Source: Lutraria lutraria (taxonomy: Eukaryota > Mollusca > Bivalvia > Venerida > Mactridae). From it: 64,000 nucleotides of DNA. The notes beneath the pieces were generated by a model. That model made no database searches. It saw only the letters and a program-made list of their open reading frames with translations, and was not told the DNA's origin. This document shows, piece by piece, positions 25,174 to 37,857 of this stretch. The translations under genes and the position numbers were made by a program. The stretch lies in the NCBI GenBank assembly GCA_964023205.1, contig OZ026851.1, positions 19,227,528-19,291,527 of the forward strand. The letters are read 5' to 3'. The number at the start of each line of letters is the position of its first letter. Within the stretch, counting starts at the first letter, position 1.

Positions 25174-26761
25174 AAACAAGAGGGCCATGATGGCCCTATA
25201 AATGCTCACCAGGAGAAAAGGTCATTTGGAGATTAACATTGTTGAAGTTTTCTATACGAGTCTAAGTAAGATCAAGTGACCCATCTGGGCCGTTTTTTAT
25301 CCCATGGCCATTATATGAACAGATTTAAAAGAGGTCCATTAGACAAAGCTAGATACCAAATATCTTAGCTCTAGGCCTTGTGGTTTCGGAGAAGAAGATT
25401 TTTTTAAATTTTCCTATATAAAATAGAATAAACCCCAGGGCAGGGCTAATTTTGACCCCGGGGCCATAATTTGAACAGACTTGGTAGAGGTCCACTACAC
25501 AATGCCACATACAAAATATCTAAGCTCTAGGCCTTGCGGTTTCGGAGAAGAAGATTTTTTAAATTTTCCTATATAAGTCTATATTAATCAAGTGACCCCC
25601 GGGGCGGGACCAATTTTGACCCTAGGGCAATAATTTGAACAAACTTGGTAGAGGTCCACTAGACAATGCTACATACCAAATATCTTAGCTCTAGGCCTTG
25701 TGGTTTCGGAGAAGAAGATTTTTTAAATTTTCCTATATAAAATAGAATAAACCCCAGGGCAGGGCCAATTTTGACCCTGGGGCAATAATTTGAACAAACT
25801 TGGTAGAGGTCCACTAGATAATGCTACATACCATATATCTTAGCTCTAGGCCTTGTGGTTTCAGAGAAGAAGATTTTTTTAATTTTCCAATATAAGTCTA
25901 TATAAATCAAGTGACCCCCGGGGCGGGGCCAATTTTGACCCTAGGGCAATAATTTGAACAAACTTGGTAGAGGTCCACTAGACAATGCTACATACCAAAT
26001 ATCTTAGCTCTAGGCCTTGTGGTTTCGGAGGAGAAGATTTTTTTAATTTTCCTATATAAAATAGAATAAACCCCAGGGCAGGGCCAATTTTGACCCCGGG
26101 GCCATAATTTGAACAAACTTGGTAGAGGTCCACTAGACAATGCCACATACAAAATATCTAAGCTCTAGGCTTTGCGGTTTCCGAGAAGAAGATTTTTTAA
26201 ATTTTCCTATATAAGTCTATATAAATTAAGTGACCCCCGGGGTGGGGCCAATTTTGACCCTAGGGCAAAAATTTGAACAAACTTGGTAGAGGTCCACTAG
26301 ACTATGCTACACACCAAATATCAAAGCTCTAGGCATTGTAGTTTTTGACAAGAAGATTTTTTTAATTTCCAATATAAGTCTATGTAAAATCAAGTTACCC
26401 CCGGGGCGGAGCCAATTTTGACCCTAGGGGAATAATTTGAACAAACTTTGTAGAGTTCCATTAGACAATGCTACATATCAAATATCTCAGCTCTAGGCCC
26501 TGTGGTTTCAGACAAGAAGATTTTTTAAGTTTTTTCTATTTGTTGCCATAGCAACCAGATTTTTTAATGAAATTTAATTTTTGAAAGGGGACCACCCAAG
26601 GATCATTCCAGCCAAGTTTGGTTGCAATCGGCATAGGGGTGTAGGAGGAGATGTTGTTTTAAGTAAACATGGACGCCTCGTATTCGTAACGACGCACGAT
26701 GGACGCAGGGCGATCACAAAAGCTCACCCTGAGCACATTCGTGCTCTGGTGAGCTAAAAAA
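25174..26761 (+). mobile_element. Dispersed element with GCTCACC/GGTGAGC termini and internal tandem monomers
   Basis: The 5' end carries the palindrome GGGCCATGATGGCCC (25182-25196), followed by GCTCACC (25204-25210). The 3' end is a hairpin, AGCTCACC...GGTGAGCT (26721-26755), followed by AAAAA. Between them lie about eight monomers marked by GAAGAAGATTTTTT. Their spacing alternates near 155 and 165 bp: one type has CCCCAGGGCAGGGCCAATTT, the other GACCCCCGGGGCGGGGCCAA. From memory, elements with these ends are very common in mollusc genomes. No open frame of note is present, so it is non-autonomous. I infer that the monomer array expanded inside one element. Confidence 0.75.
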
Positions 26762-29700
26762 CCAGGAAAAGTTGAGTATTTCCTGTAAAATGCTGACACC
26801 CTTCATAAAACAGTGAAAACTATTATAATAAGTCATACAGTACTGTATACAACATGTTTATACATACCTGCCCACAGAAGAAAATGAGTTCAAGAATGAA
26901 TGCATGATAGGATCATCTGTCACGTGATTAGCCAGGATTTATGGGTGTTTGTCCATTCATAAATGGACAGATACCACTAAATTAACTTTATTGTCCAAAA
27001 CATGTTAATTATTGGACCAAAGAATTGTTAATTTGTGATTTATCTATCTACGTGTATTATACAAATGTTTCACTTAAATTCCCACAAAAAGAAAACACAG
27101 AACACGATCATACACGTCGTCAAATACTAAGTAACCGTCTTTAGAACGTTCATATACTTGCATCTGTTTTTTCGACTTATTATTCTCTAAATTTCAGTAA
27201 ATGTCATCAGCATAAAGTTTATGCACGTTGCTTCGTATTTTTCCATCACTTATTTAGTAAATACTGGTCAAAGATGACTAAAATTATTTACATATATATT
27301 TCACTTTTATGTCATAACACCTTAAATTAAATACTAAGACATTAATTGTTATTTAATTCTTCATTTCGAGTCTTTCGCTTCTGTTTTCAATATCTTAAAT
27401 CATCCATCAGTTTTGAATAAAACAATATATTGTTTATGTTAATTCCGAGATATAATCAGTAACATAGCTGTATAACACCATAACGACTGGGAACTACGTA
27501 AAGAACTGAATGCTATATTATGATAGACTTTCTAAACAAACATGTTGCTTATATATACCACCCAACAATGTACACACAAAGTCCGTCAAAATTCAACCAT
27601 TCTAAAAAGACACTAAGAAATTATCAAATATTATTAATATATCTTTTAGTTTTATCACAGAAGCGAATCACTAACCGTTGGGGTACACATTAAGTACTTA
27701 GATTTTATACCAAGGAGATTTTTGTCAATACAAAAAAAGCAATTCCGTGTATTGATGCTGGAAGACGCTGTTGTCTGACGCTTTGTAATAAAAAAAATAC
27801 AAATGGCTCATTTATCTATTCTTTGACTTTTGGTCATCGGAATTAATTACATCAAGAGAAAGACATTTGGATATTTTCTTCTATTTACAGACCACAGACA
27901 GCCATGATGGATGAGATATAAATACAGTTATTAACAATGAATTACATAGATAGGGGAACCATTTATGTGCACAAAATCATCTGGACATTAGTGAAAATCA
28001 CGCAAACATTGTTTTTACGTACCGCAATAAAGCACCAAACATAATCAAAGCACTGAAAGTACTGTCGGACTTATTTTTACCATACAAACCAAAACAGAGA
28101 AATGTGTACCCACATCGTTCGTGCCCATACAAATATTTTTAACATTTACACCTACGGACCGATTTTTCATTCATATTGTAATGCAAGTCACATGCATGTA
28201 GGTGAATGACATACGCTAGCGCTTTACTAGTCCCTTTGCTAAAATTTCAAAATGAAATAAGATATTGGAAAGTTTAATGTTTGGCACATTAATTGAAGAC
28301 AATTTAATTGCACTAAAAACTCTTTATTGTACACAAACTAGTGACCGACACATCAGTAACAGTAAATACCAACATCGATGCTTCTGATTTTAACACAACA
28401 GAACATCGTCGCATTGAACACAATCAGGGTCACTCAAATTAAAAAGGCCCTGACACAGTAGAGTAAGACCTATATGACCTATAGTTAATCCGATGTTGCG
28501 TGAAATGCAGACGTGATCATCTAATTCTGAATAATCTGGCGTAAAAGGAACTCTTAAACTGTAATTTTGAAAAGCACGTATCCAGTAATTTACGTTCGTA
28601 TTTATAGCGACTCGAATTATTATTCGTAAGCCGCAGTTTAAACATTCACCTGGCATGAACTCATTCTATAAATCAAACTCCTCACACCGGTTACGCTTTG
28701 CTACTTATCAAGGGAAATGAGTCTATAAATAGCGACTGCGTCATCAAACTAACACTAGTTGGTGTGAATGTCACAGAAATATGATTAGATGAGAATTCAC
28801 CCTCAGGCTGTAATATTAAGAAATGTTAAAAAGGCACAAAACACATACATCGATGGTAGATTGTTGCAAATGCATGAATACGTCCATAGAGATGTTTCTG
28901 TACTATCGAACGAAAACCGAAAGTAGAACTACTTTTACGGCAAGATATTTTATTGGACAGTGGATACGCGGTTTTAATTCTACGCATTTGAATATCACAT
29001 GAATCTACCGACACGCACTTATTTAGATACATGACTCTTTCCATGTAGTTACAATAAAGTGATTTTAAATATATTTAGCTCCGACACACTTAATTGGGGA
29101 AAGATTCCAGATACTTCTATATAATCACACCATTTAGTTGCGTACTATTTCCTTTATGCGGCATTCTTTTAACCAAGCTGTTATTGAGTCCAGCGACGAA
29201 ATTTACTCACCGATTACAGAGGACTTGATTTTGATAAAAATCAATATATGGTTATAGTTCTAACATCGAAAACGTCTTATTGTTTGTTTATTTTCATGAT
29301 GAAATAACTCTTGTCTGGAATACACCTTAAAATGGTCCCTTAGTGACGTCTAAACGAGGAAGGAGAATTTCATAACATTATAGAATAGAAACTACAGTAC
29401 AGAACATTACTCTAGACGCTAAATGTTTTATCCAAAATGTACTTTTAGTGACAATGCTACATTAAGACTACATATAACAAGTTCTTTATAATGGTCGATA
29501 TATATAATAGTATATATAGTGGAATAATTGATTACAACGTCAGTGTAGAAAAAAAGAAATCAAAGATGTATTAGGAATCGTATCATTCTGCTAGTTACGT
29601 AACAGGTAATATATACATGCGTTTAATTCGATTTTAAATATTTTTAATAAACAAGGAATACAATAAAACCCGATGTGTTCCGAATATGTGTAACAATAAA

Positions 29701-30529
29701 ATCAGTGTTAGTATGTCTACTTGCAACAGAACTGAACACACAGGGGTCATGAACTTTGTTAGATCATTATACTCATTAATGATAAATCATGTTTTTCTGT
29801 AAGCAAACATCCGGCTCATTATTTGTAAAGTATTAACACCTCATATAATGACAGGTACCAGGTATAGTTTCACTAATTGCGCACCACGCTGTGTCACTAA
29901 TTTAAACTACCTAACGACACAGGCTTTATCTGCGCGCGCATCTCATGTCGCGTCGCGTGCGTCATCAGTAGGATCAATCTAGGAAAACAATGTATGTGAT
30001 CTGCTGTTGGCTTAAATACAATAAGCCGACAAAATCTAGTTTCTTAATGGCGTCATCATCATCATATTATTATCATAGATTATCTTAAAAATAGACCCAT
30101 GTGTGCATTAAAACAGTGAATACCCAAATTGTAGTTTAAAAAATATAATCTGTACCCATTTTCTAGAATCAATATATTCACATACTGACATGAAACAAGT
30201 AACAACACGATGATAAAAAAACTAACAATGAATATCATACAATTAATTAAATATGGCGAGGCACTAAAGCATCATCCATTTTATTTTATCTCATTTTGTG
30301 CAATTTAAGTGAATAAAGTTTCTCGGACATGCTAGATAAAAACAGAAGATTCCCTGGAACATTAAACGATACACAATCATCTGATATTTAATTCTAACGA
30401 TTAAGGTAGTTTTGTGTCAAATATTACAGGAGTAAAATTTAATGAAGATATATATGTTCGTTATAATGTGAGTGTCCATTATGTATGTGTACGTAATAAG
30501 CATGTTATATGTATTTACGTTATAATAAT
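26762..30529. other. AT-rich stretch without a recognised gene
   Basis: Minus-strand frames at 28390-28656 (88 codons, Cys-rich end) and 28826-29044 match nothing I know. A CpG-rich pocket (GCGCGCGCATC, GTCGCGTCGCGTGCGTC) lies at about 29932-29965. An ATC-rich microsatellite lies near 30055-30075. Confidence 0.4.
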
Positions 30530-30925
30530 TATATGTACGTCACACTTGTGTACTTTATATATGTGTACAATATATGTACGTCACACTTGTATACTTTATA
30601 TATGTGTACATTATATGTACGTCATACATGTGTACTTTATATAGGTGTACATTATATGTACGTCATACATGTGTACTTTATATAGGTGTACAATATATGC
30701 ACGTCATATTTGTGTACTTTATATATGTGTACAATTGTGTACGTCATACTTGTGTACTTTATATATGTGTACAATATGTGTACGTTATACATGTGTACTA
30801 TACATATATGTGTATACTGTACGTCATACTTGTGTACTTTATATGTACATGTATGTACAATAATATGTACGCCATACATATGTAATTATAAATATGTACG
30901 TGCTTTATATATATATACTTTTCGT
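30530..30925. repeat. 41 bp minisatellite, about 9-10 diverged copies
   Basis: The landmark TGTACGTCA recurs near 30534, 30575, 30616 and 30657 at 41 bp spacing, then less regularly to about 30900. The unit is TGTACGTCATACATGTGTAC followed by TTTATATA-GGTGTACATTATA. The open frames at 30414-30985 on both strands, rich in Tyr, Val, Cys and Thr, are translations of this array. Confidence 0.9.
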
Positions 30926-33717
30926 AATACGAATAAGAAAATAGTTATTCAACTTGGATTTAAGAAGACACGTGACCACATTTAACAATGTGGTGCAATC
31001 AAAATGGGAAATTAGCCTTAATTAGCATCAAATGGAAACTAACCACCAATTTCTCAGTAGGCGTCAAAATGTAAAACAATATACTTCTAAATAAAGACAT
31101 GTTCTGTAAAAGACCAGGATTCTGTTGCAAAAAACAAATACCGGTAATAAGATAATACAGTTCTATTTGAGAACTCGAGACGCAGGTGTTTGACGTAAAA
31201 ACAATATCATGTTCGCATTGCAACGACGTTAGGATAGCGATAAAATACGTGCTCAAATAAATCAAATACCGCTTGTTTTGTCTTAAACCTAACAAATTGT
31301 AGCTAGTAATGGCATGAATATTCATCCTGATCGTGATGTAAGCTAATAGGATTGATTGAAAGCGTATACATCTACAGAATATTAAAACCTCTGAATACAG
31401 TGTTCTGATTGGTCACTTAAGATGACAAACAATCAATCAGATACTCGAATTCTGGGCCTTGCCAAATATCAAGCACTGCGTTCAGTGACGCATGCGCAGA
31501 ATGGTTTAACAGTAGATCTAAGTGCATGGCGCATGTTACGGACTTATTTAGATATTGACGTAAGATGCAAACTAATTAGTTAGAGAAACGTATGATATCA
31601 AATAAAGTTTTTATCAGACGAAGACAATTAATTTAAGACACAGCTGGTCTCCCAGAGGGATGAAATTAATGGGCTCAAGTTTGTTACGTCTGATTAAATT
31701 CAAACTTTTACTTCAACAAGAATTTTATAATCCCCGCGTGTAATCAACTAAAGAAACACCATACAGTGAAAGTAATTGTTTTCACGACTAAAGAAATTGG
31801 ATGTAAGACATACTAGTAATATTATAACAGGTCAATATGTGATTTTACAGAAAACAAATAAATTCATTTTTGAAATGAATTAACATAAAATGTTTTTATT
31901 TCAGTAGGGTATTCGGTTTTTCGACTATTCACAAGCATGGATGAACTAATTTGTTACCAAAATGCTAAAATTGACACTCCAGACAGTCTAACATACACGA
32001 GATCATTATTTCTTACCTAATTTAAAACCATCAGAGAATGGATGTTACTTTTTACACAATATAAAAGTGTCACCGCAATGATATACTAATTAGACTGTTC
32101 CAATACAGAGTACAGTTCACATATATCATACAATGGACCACAGGTGCTAAACGTATCCGGTCTGACACGCCCCCAATATATACATAATAAATACAAGGTA
32201 TGCAACGAGTCGTTTTTCCAAGCTCACACTGTTCCGAAATAATATCCAACTGAGAAAACAAAAGAAAGCCTATGATCAAATAAACTTTGTCAGTCAGCGC
32301 TAAAATAATTATTCTTCCTATAAAACACATTTTTTTAAATTTCAAAACGAACTTAAAGGCAACGTTAAGGCTATATTGGGGGGGGGGGTGTCAGAGCAGA
32401 TACGTCAGGCACCTGCGCAATGGATCATATTATAGCTATTGGTGATATCACTAATTAAAGAAGAGGTCACTGTAGGACCCCTGTACCAAATAACTACAGA
32501 ATTGTTGTGACTGCTAACTTCTTCATTTCCATATTTTTGCCATCATTCTCTGCAATAATGTATCACACTCAAGCCTCAGCAATATGTGGATCATCACGTG
32601 ACGATGATAAAACGTTGCATATAAAGACGTTCGCTACAGTTCGCAAAAAAAATCACACATGGAAGATAATTCACAATGAAGGAAAGCAATAAGTATTTTC
32701 TTTAAAAATGGCCTAATTTTGAAGAATTTCAGTCTCTTAACGTCAACTGAAAAAGGGTAACATTAACCTTTAATGGAATTGCATGGAATTTTGACCATGA
32801 ACAAAATGAAAAAAAAATAACCAAAAGTAAAATAAAACCAAATAAATTTGAGATTTATGTGTTAGTTATTTGCCCTTGGAATGGCCTGAAATAAGCAAAA
32901 AGTCAAATTCAAGGGCAGATAACTCAAAAACAAGATCAGTGACCCCCATTTTTTTCATTTAAAATCTTTCTGTTATCATATGCTACGATCATGCAAAGTT
33001 TTAAAATAATCTCTTGATCAGTTTTCATTTTGCCTAAAATATGTCTATGTGAAAAATGTAGTGAACTGTAGCAACATTTACAATCGTTTATTCCTACAAA
33101 TAACCGTTTCTTTCCTGATGATAACATTCTAAAGTGACCACTCCAGGGTTCCGGAAATTAATCTTGGTACCTAGACAATCTGCTTGACAAAAGCTTAAGG
33201 CAACTAATCAACTAAATGGGAAGAACACGTTTGTCTTTCCAAAATAATACCATTGGACATACCATGTTTGCTCTCAGATAAGAAAATGCCACACTAAATG
33301 AACAATTTGCAAGTTAATTACCCTGCCTGTCTTTTATAATTTCCTACAGCGATGCATTCTGGATCGCCATTGACAAATATATAACCCATGATGCATACAA
33401 TATGTAAACAAGCAAAACAGAAACAATGTGTTTCCGCTTTAGATTTGCCACATTTTGTGCCCTTCAGTTTTAAGATGTTACCAAACTTTTTAATGACGAA
33501 ATCCATTAAAACAATGAGTACCGAATATCGTTTAACGTGAAATCTTAGGGAGCATAAATAGATATTTGAAATAAGTAGAAATCATTCACAAAACCTCAGA
33601 AACAATATTTTAACATTGTTGCAGCACATACATACATCACTTAATTTGTTAAACAATAGTTTCATTGTCAATGTAGTACTTGAAATTATTAACCAAATAT
33701 CCATTCGATATTAATAT
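30926..33717. other. AT-rich stretch; fragment sharing a dispersed-repeat core near 32910
   Basis: The minus-strand frames at 30999-31325 and 32070-32345 have no motif. An 11-G run lies at 32378-32388. At 32910-32925 the sequence CAAGGGCAGATAACTC resembles the core shared by the dispersed elements at 33772, 46834, 47690 and 48424, so this area probably holds a diverged relative. Confidence 0.4.
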
Positions 33718-33989
33718 AAACAAAAGTGCCAGGTCACAAAATACGCCCGTAAAAATATTTTTTCAAAGCGTCAAGGGGTATAACTCATATGTGCCTAGGC
33801 CGATTGGGCTGGTAATCGACATTGACCGAGATCTCATGGTCATAAACATTTCCATGAAGTTTGGTGAGGATCCGAATAAAACTATTTGAATTAGAGAGCG
33901 GACACCAGATGGACGACGCCCGCCCATCGGCCAGCCCGCCATGGGTGTTCCCATAATACGATCCGTTTTTCAAACGGGCGTATAAAAAT
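33718..33989 (+). mobile_element. Dispersed element, ATACGCCCGT/ACGGGCGTAT family, copy 1
   Basis: Subterminal ATACGCCCGT (33741-33750) is matched by ACGGGCGTAT (33974-33983), which is the arm of a 3' hairpin CCGTTT-TTC-AAACGG, and an A-rich end follows. The interior has CAAGGGGTATAACTCA and CATGAAGTTTGGTGAGGATC. It aligns by eye with 46779-47026 in the same orientation. The short frames on both strands at 33680-33973 are translations of it. Confidence 0.8.
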
Positions 33990-35835
33990 GCAACATTTAT
34001 CGAACAATTGGCTTCGTCTTTATGACATCATATGGAACTCTATGGATCAAACAAGCACATAATAAATGAAATACTCATGACGTATGCCAAGAATTCTATG
34101 CAATTATTTAGCAAGTCTTCAGTTAGGGATGATATATCACGTGACCCACGAGAAAATTGAAGAGTAATGCCAAGGTACAGTTTGCTTAAATCAATCTCAA
34201 ACAATTAAGTACCTCATCCATACTGGTGCAGTGAATATGTGTGTAGTTGATTTTATGTACAATAATAATTTCTTATTCCTAAATAAGGTAAAACAATTAT
34301 TCCAAATCATGGGGTAGTCACTAGTCAGTTGCCTAAAAACAAAAAATGAAGATTTCGTATGCTTGACGTTTCATATACATTATCTTTGGGGGATTTAGTT
34401 CAGTTTAACGAATGTAAATACTTCGGATACAATTTCTCTAAACTGTCGACTTACATATATATATTAACGCCACATCGTCGCAAAGCACGAATAAAGCTGT
34501 CATTTAAACACGACAGACACATCAACGAAGAAGTCCGAGTAAATATAAATTCAATATCTTGGATACATTAGATTCATTATTCATCTCCTAATTAAAAACT
34601 GGAACATTATTTGTCAGAGAAACATAAATTAGATTGGCATACATTCACACATTTTTTCGGACAAATATAAGACAATGAAGACGTTCGAGATAGTTCGGTT
34701 GATAAATTACTTTGGCCAAATTTGTGTCTTAGAAACTATTATCGCGAATTCTCGTGATATTTTGGAATAAATCTAATCAGTCAGTCCAGTCGGCGCTTTC
34801 TTTGTTTTTAGCAATCATCAGAAGTATGTAATTTCTAAATGGAAACATCAAATCATAACAACGTTAGATCACATCTTTGTTTCACTGAGAGAGCAATCCG
34901 TGAAGACAGATCACGTGCTGAAAACACAGCAGACGACAAATTTGCAACTCAAAGTTCGACAACCAATCTCTAGTTTATACCGACAATCTTTCAAATCTAC
35001 TTCAGTTCATAAAAATCCACTGAGAACAATTACTGTAGAAATGTTGTTTTTCATTTTAAAAACAAGATTCACGTAAGTCTGTTTTCTCAAATGAAAGATT
35101 TACTCCATCTTGTCACGACATTATGATCGTCCGGTAAAATGAGATTTCACGTTCTATGATTATATTTAACAAATACGTTTGTATCATAAAGACGATGTAA
35201 TAATAATACAATTGTAATATACAAATTAGCTTTTCAAAGATGAATATTGTATGGATAGCTTGACTACATGCCAAATTGAATGCCTTAAAGTCCCATTAGC
35301 TTTTTGCTTTAGAAAAATATGCAAAAACAAGCAATTTATAATATTATCCCAAGATAATAATTACGGACGAAACGAGCCCTTTTCCTTCTTAAAACACTCA
35401 TTTCACTGTGATATTTGCTTTTGTAAACTGGAAATATACGAGCGCGTGACGTCACTTTATGATGTGCGCATATTTAACATGACAGCTGTGAATTCCTCTG
35501 TTATAGGACAAACAAACTAGTACGACCGATAGATTTATAAGCTTATGGGACTTTAAATCGAGCATTTAAAAAAAAATACAATGCATTACTCCAGATGGTA
35601 TCCATTTATAGTTTACAGAAATATGATGATATAATATTTTTATTAATAAACATATCATCATCGGGTCATCATAAACACAATCAGACAAACTGACTAGTAA
35701 TGGTGTATATAGTTGATAAAACTGGCGGTGTTGATTTTTTTCTCTATGTTAGACAATATGCCAAAACTATGCACCTGTTGGTCATTCAAAAATGATTTCG
35801 AAAAGGAAAATTGCTGTTTTACATAAAAAAACTGT
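33990..35835. other. AT-rich stretch
   Basis: A perfect TGACGTCA palindrome lies at 35447-35454 inside an 89-codon plus-strand frame (35251-35520) with no recognisable motif. I see no gene. Confidence 0.4.
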
Positions 35836-36118
35836 CATGGAATTGCTTTATCTCGATTACGTTGTTCGACTCATAAGCTTGCCATAGAAGAGGTACGAAA
35901 GGGCTAATTAGAAATGTATTTCTTGTCCGATGAATGTAGTTGAGGATGAATATCATTTTATCTTAACATGCCCTACGTATGGCGATATTAGTAAAATCGC
36001 CAACCTAATTATTACGATCATTGACCTACTTAGAATAAATCAGTCTTTGCTATCGCCAAATAATGCTGGTGTGATTTGTAAGTTTGGTAAGAATACGTAC
36101 ATTGTATTTGGCAAATAA
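35836..36118 (+). pseudogene. Decayed C-terminal tail of a LINE-type reverse transcriptase
   Basis: Three reading-frame pieces line up with the tail of non-LTR retrotransposon polyproteins known from marine invertebrates. The first piece has RLRCSTHKLAIEE, the second KGLIRN, and the third CISCPMNVVEDEYHFILTCP. The third piece continues to the stop at 36116-36118 through NAGVICKFGKNTYIVFGK. The C-x2-C...EDEYHF...C pattern is the zinc-knuckle-like signature of these tails. At least two frameshifts separate the pieces, and the polymerase and endonuclease domains are missing upstream. This is a dead-on-arrival 5'-truncated copy, as is usual for LINE insertions. The sense strand is plus. I cannot assign the clade. 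Confidence 0.75.
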
Positions 36119-37388
36119 AAAACAAACATGTACTGCTTATATGCCTAATAAATTGAATAAACTGAACTGATTCTGGTAACAACGATGTTGTATGTATATA
36201 TGCCACAGTCATGTGTTGTACATTTGTATATGTAGATTTAAACAACTAGGAAATCTGTCTCCAGAGACAAAAGTGTTGTTTTAAAATATAAAGTCAATTT
36301 ACAGTGAGTCAATTACTGATGAAGGAGAACGTTTAAAAGATTGCGTCAACGTGCTGGAAATATTAAATTAATTTACGTGGTGACAAGGTTACACTTGTTG
36401 ATTGTTTGACGCACATGAGTCTAACCGTCAATGTCTAAATATATACACTATCGACCCTAAAACTGAGGCGTTTTAATTAAATTGCCTGAAGTAAAAATAT
36501 TGGTGTGAGGAAGTGATAAATTGTAGCAATTTTGGTATAGATAAGGCTTTACAATGAAACACTCGAATCTTGAATAGTTTTCAGAAACGTTCGGTGGCTG
36601 ATTAAATTGAAAATTGATTCCAACTCGTGAAAACAATCGGCCTTCGCGCAAATAATCACTGAAGAGTTTTAAAACTCTGTTGACGACATTGTTGTCAATC
36701 CAGAGTGATAAAAGGGTCTGGAATCCTGATGGATCAATTTAAGGGTTTCAGGAAACGAAGATAAGAAATTATCAGGCGGCCATCTTAGAATGGCTTACAT
36801 TTTGTCAATGCTTTCTATACAATATACCTTTAACTTGGTTTAGACAACGACGCCACAAGTGTAGATCTAATTGCAGGCGCTAGTGTTAATATGGGTAAAA
36901 GAATCGTTGATACGAATTTCTGATTATACTGTCCCTTCATTACCGCCGATATCAGACCATGGCATTTTATAAGATAGTTTATTTCACATTAATCACAAGA
37001 AATGCTGGTGTTCCGCTGATAAAGTCTGATTTTATTTCTTGTTCGATATATTCCTTCCTATCGATAACTACGGAACAATTTAATTACGTTCCAAACACGA
37101 GCCAATTAATTATGCTTTAACCAGTAGGCAAGTTGTATTCGCTTAATTAACAAAAAAGCAATTGTCGGTTTAACAATAATGAATTTCTCGCTAAAATTGT
37201 CAAAAATGTTCTTTTTGTAACAAATTGTATCATTCGTGAGTATTCTAGATATCTCTTTACCGTGAAATGTCCTTAAAACATTACGTCGCAAAGTCGTCCA
37301 CGGCCACATGTGGCAGCAATAACGATTGGTCAAGCACAAAACAGCTCGCTACAATGACGTCATTGGTGGTTGATAGTAAACATGGATA
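36119..37388. other. AT-rich stretch downstream of the LINE tail
   Basis: I see no gene and no poly(A) tract marking the LINE 3' end. A perfect TGACGTCA lies at 37355-37362, just before the next MITE. Confidence 0.4.
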
Positions 37389-37527
37389 CAATACCACCTC
37401 TCCAGAGCGACCCTCTCTTGAGCAACAACCTTTTTTCCGAATGCACGATTTTACTATTTATCTAACCTTTCAAAGACAACATAATTGTGCTACAGCCAAA
37501 GGGTGTTGCTTTAGATAGGTGACATTG
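37389..37527 (-). mobile_element. pogo/Tigger-like MITE, copy 4 (139 bp)
   Basis: The order of internal blocks (CCAGAGCGACCCTCTCTTGAG first, GGGTGTTGCTTTAG last) is the reverse complement of copies 1-3. TA lies on both flanks (37387-37388 and 37528-37529). The terminal CAGT has decayed to CAAT at the left end. Confidence 0.65.
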
Positions 37528-37572
37528 TATATATACAGTACACTACGTATAAAAACTTAGTAAACATATTTG

Positions 37573-37857
37573 AATATTTAAGGTAGTTTGCGGTGTTGCT
37601 CGACAAACAAAAGAAAGTTTGTTAGAATGGTATGAAATTTGGAGGAATTACACCCGAAGTAGCAGCGCTTACGAAAATATTGCTCTTTTTACAGTTTGAC
37701 GTCGGTAACCTAGCAACTAAACGACGTTAAAACGCCATCTAGCGGCACCAGCTATGTGAACGACTCGTTGTATTTTTCCGCTTCTAGCTTTGCTATAAAT
37801 TGTCAACTAACAAACTTTCTTTTTTGCCGAGCAATACCGCGAACTACCTTAAATATT
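37573..37857. mobile_element. MITE with about 50 bp terminal inverted repeats (285 bp)
   Basis: The left arm 37573-37625 (AATATTTAAGGTAGTTTGCG to AAAGAAAGTTTGTTAG) is the near-perfect complement of the right arm 37807-37857 (CTAACAAACTTTC to CTACCTTAAATATT). The arms differ at only a few positions. TTAA sits at both boundaries with GGTAGTT. This would suit a TTAA target duplication, or the AATATTTAA may itself be part of the arms. The 180 bp interior has no open frame of note. It lies 45 bp from the end of the neighbouring pogo-like MITE. Confidence 0.8.

Noticed and set aside
30414..30985. Tyr/Val/Cys-rich open frames of 72-103 codons
   Set aside because: They are translations of the 41 bp minisatellite, with overlapping frames on both strands.
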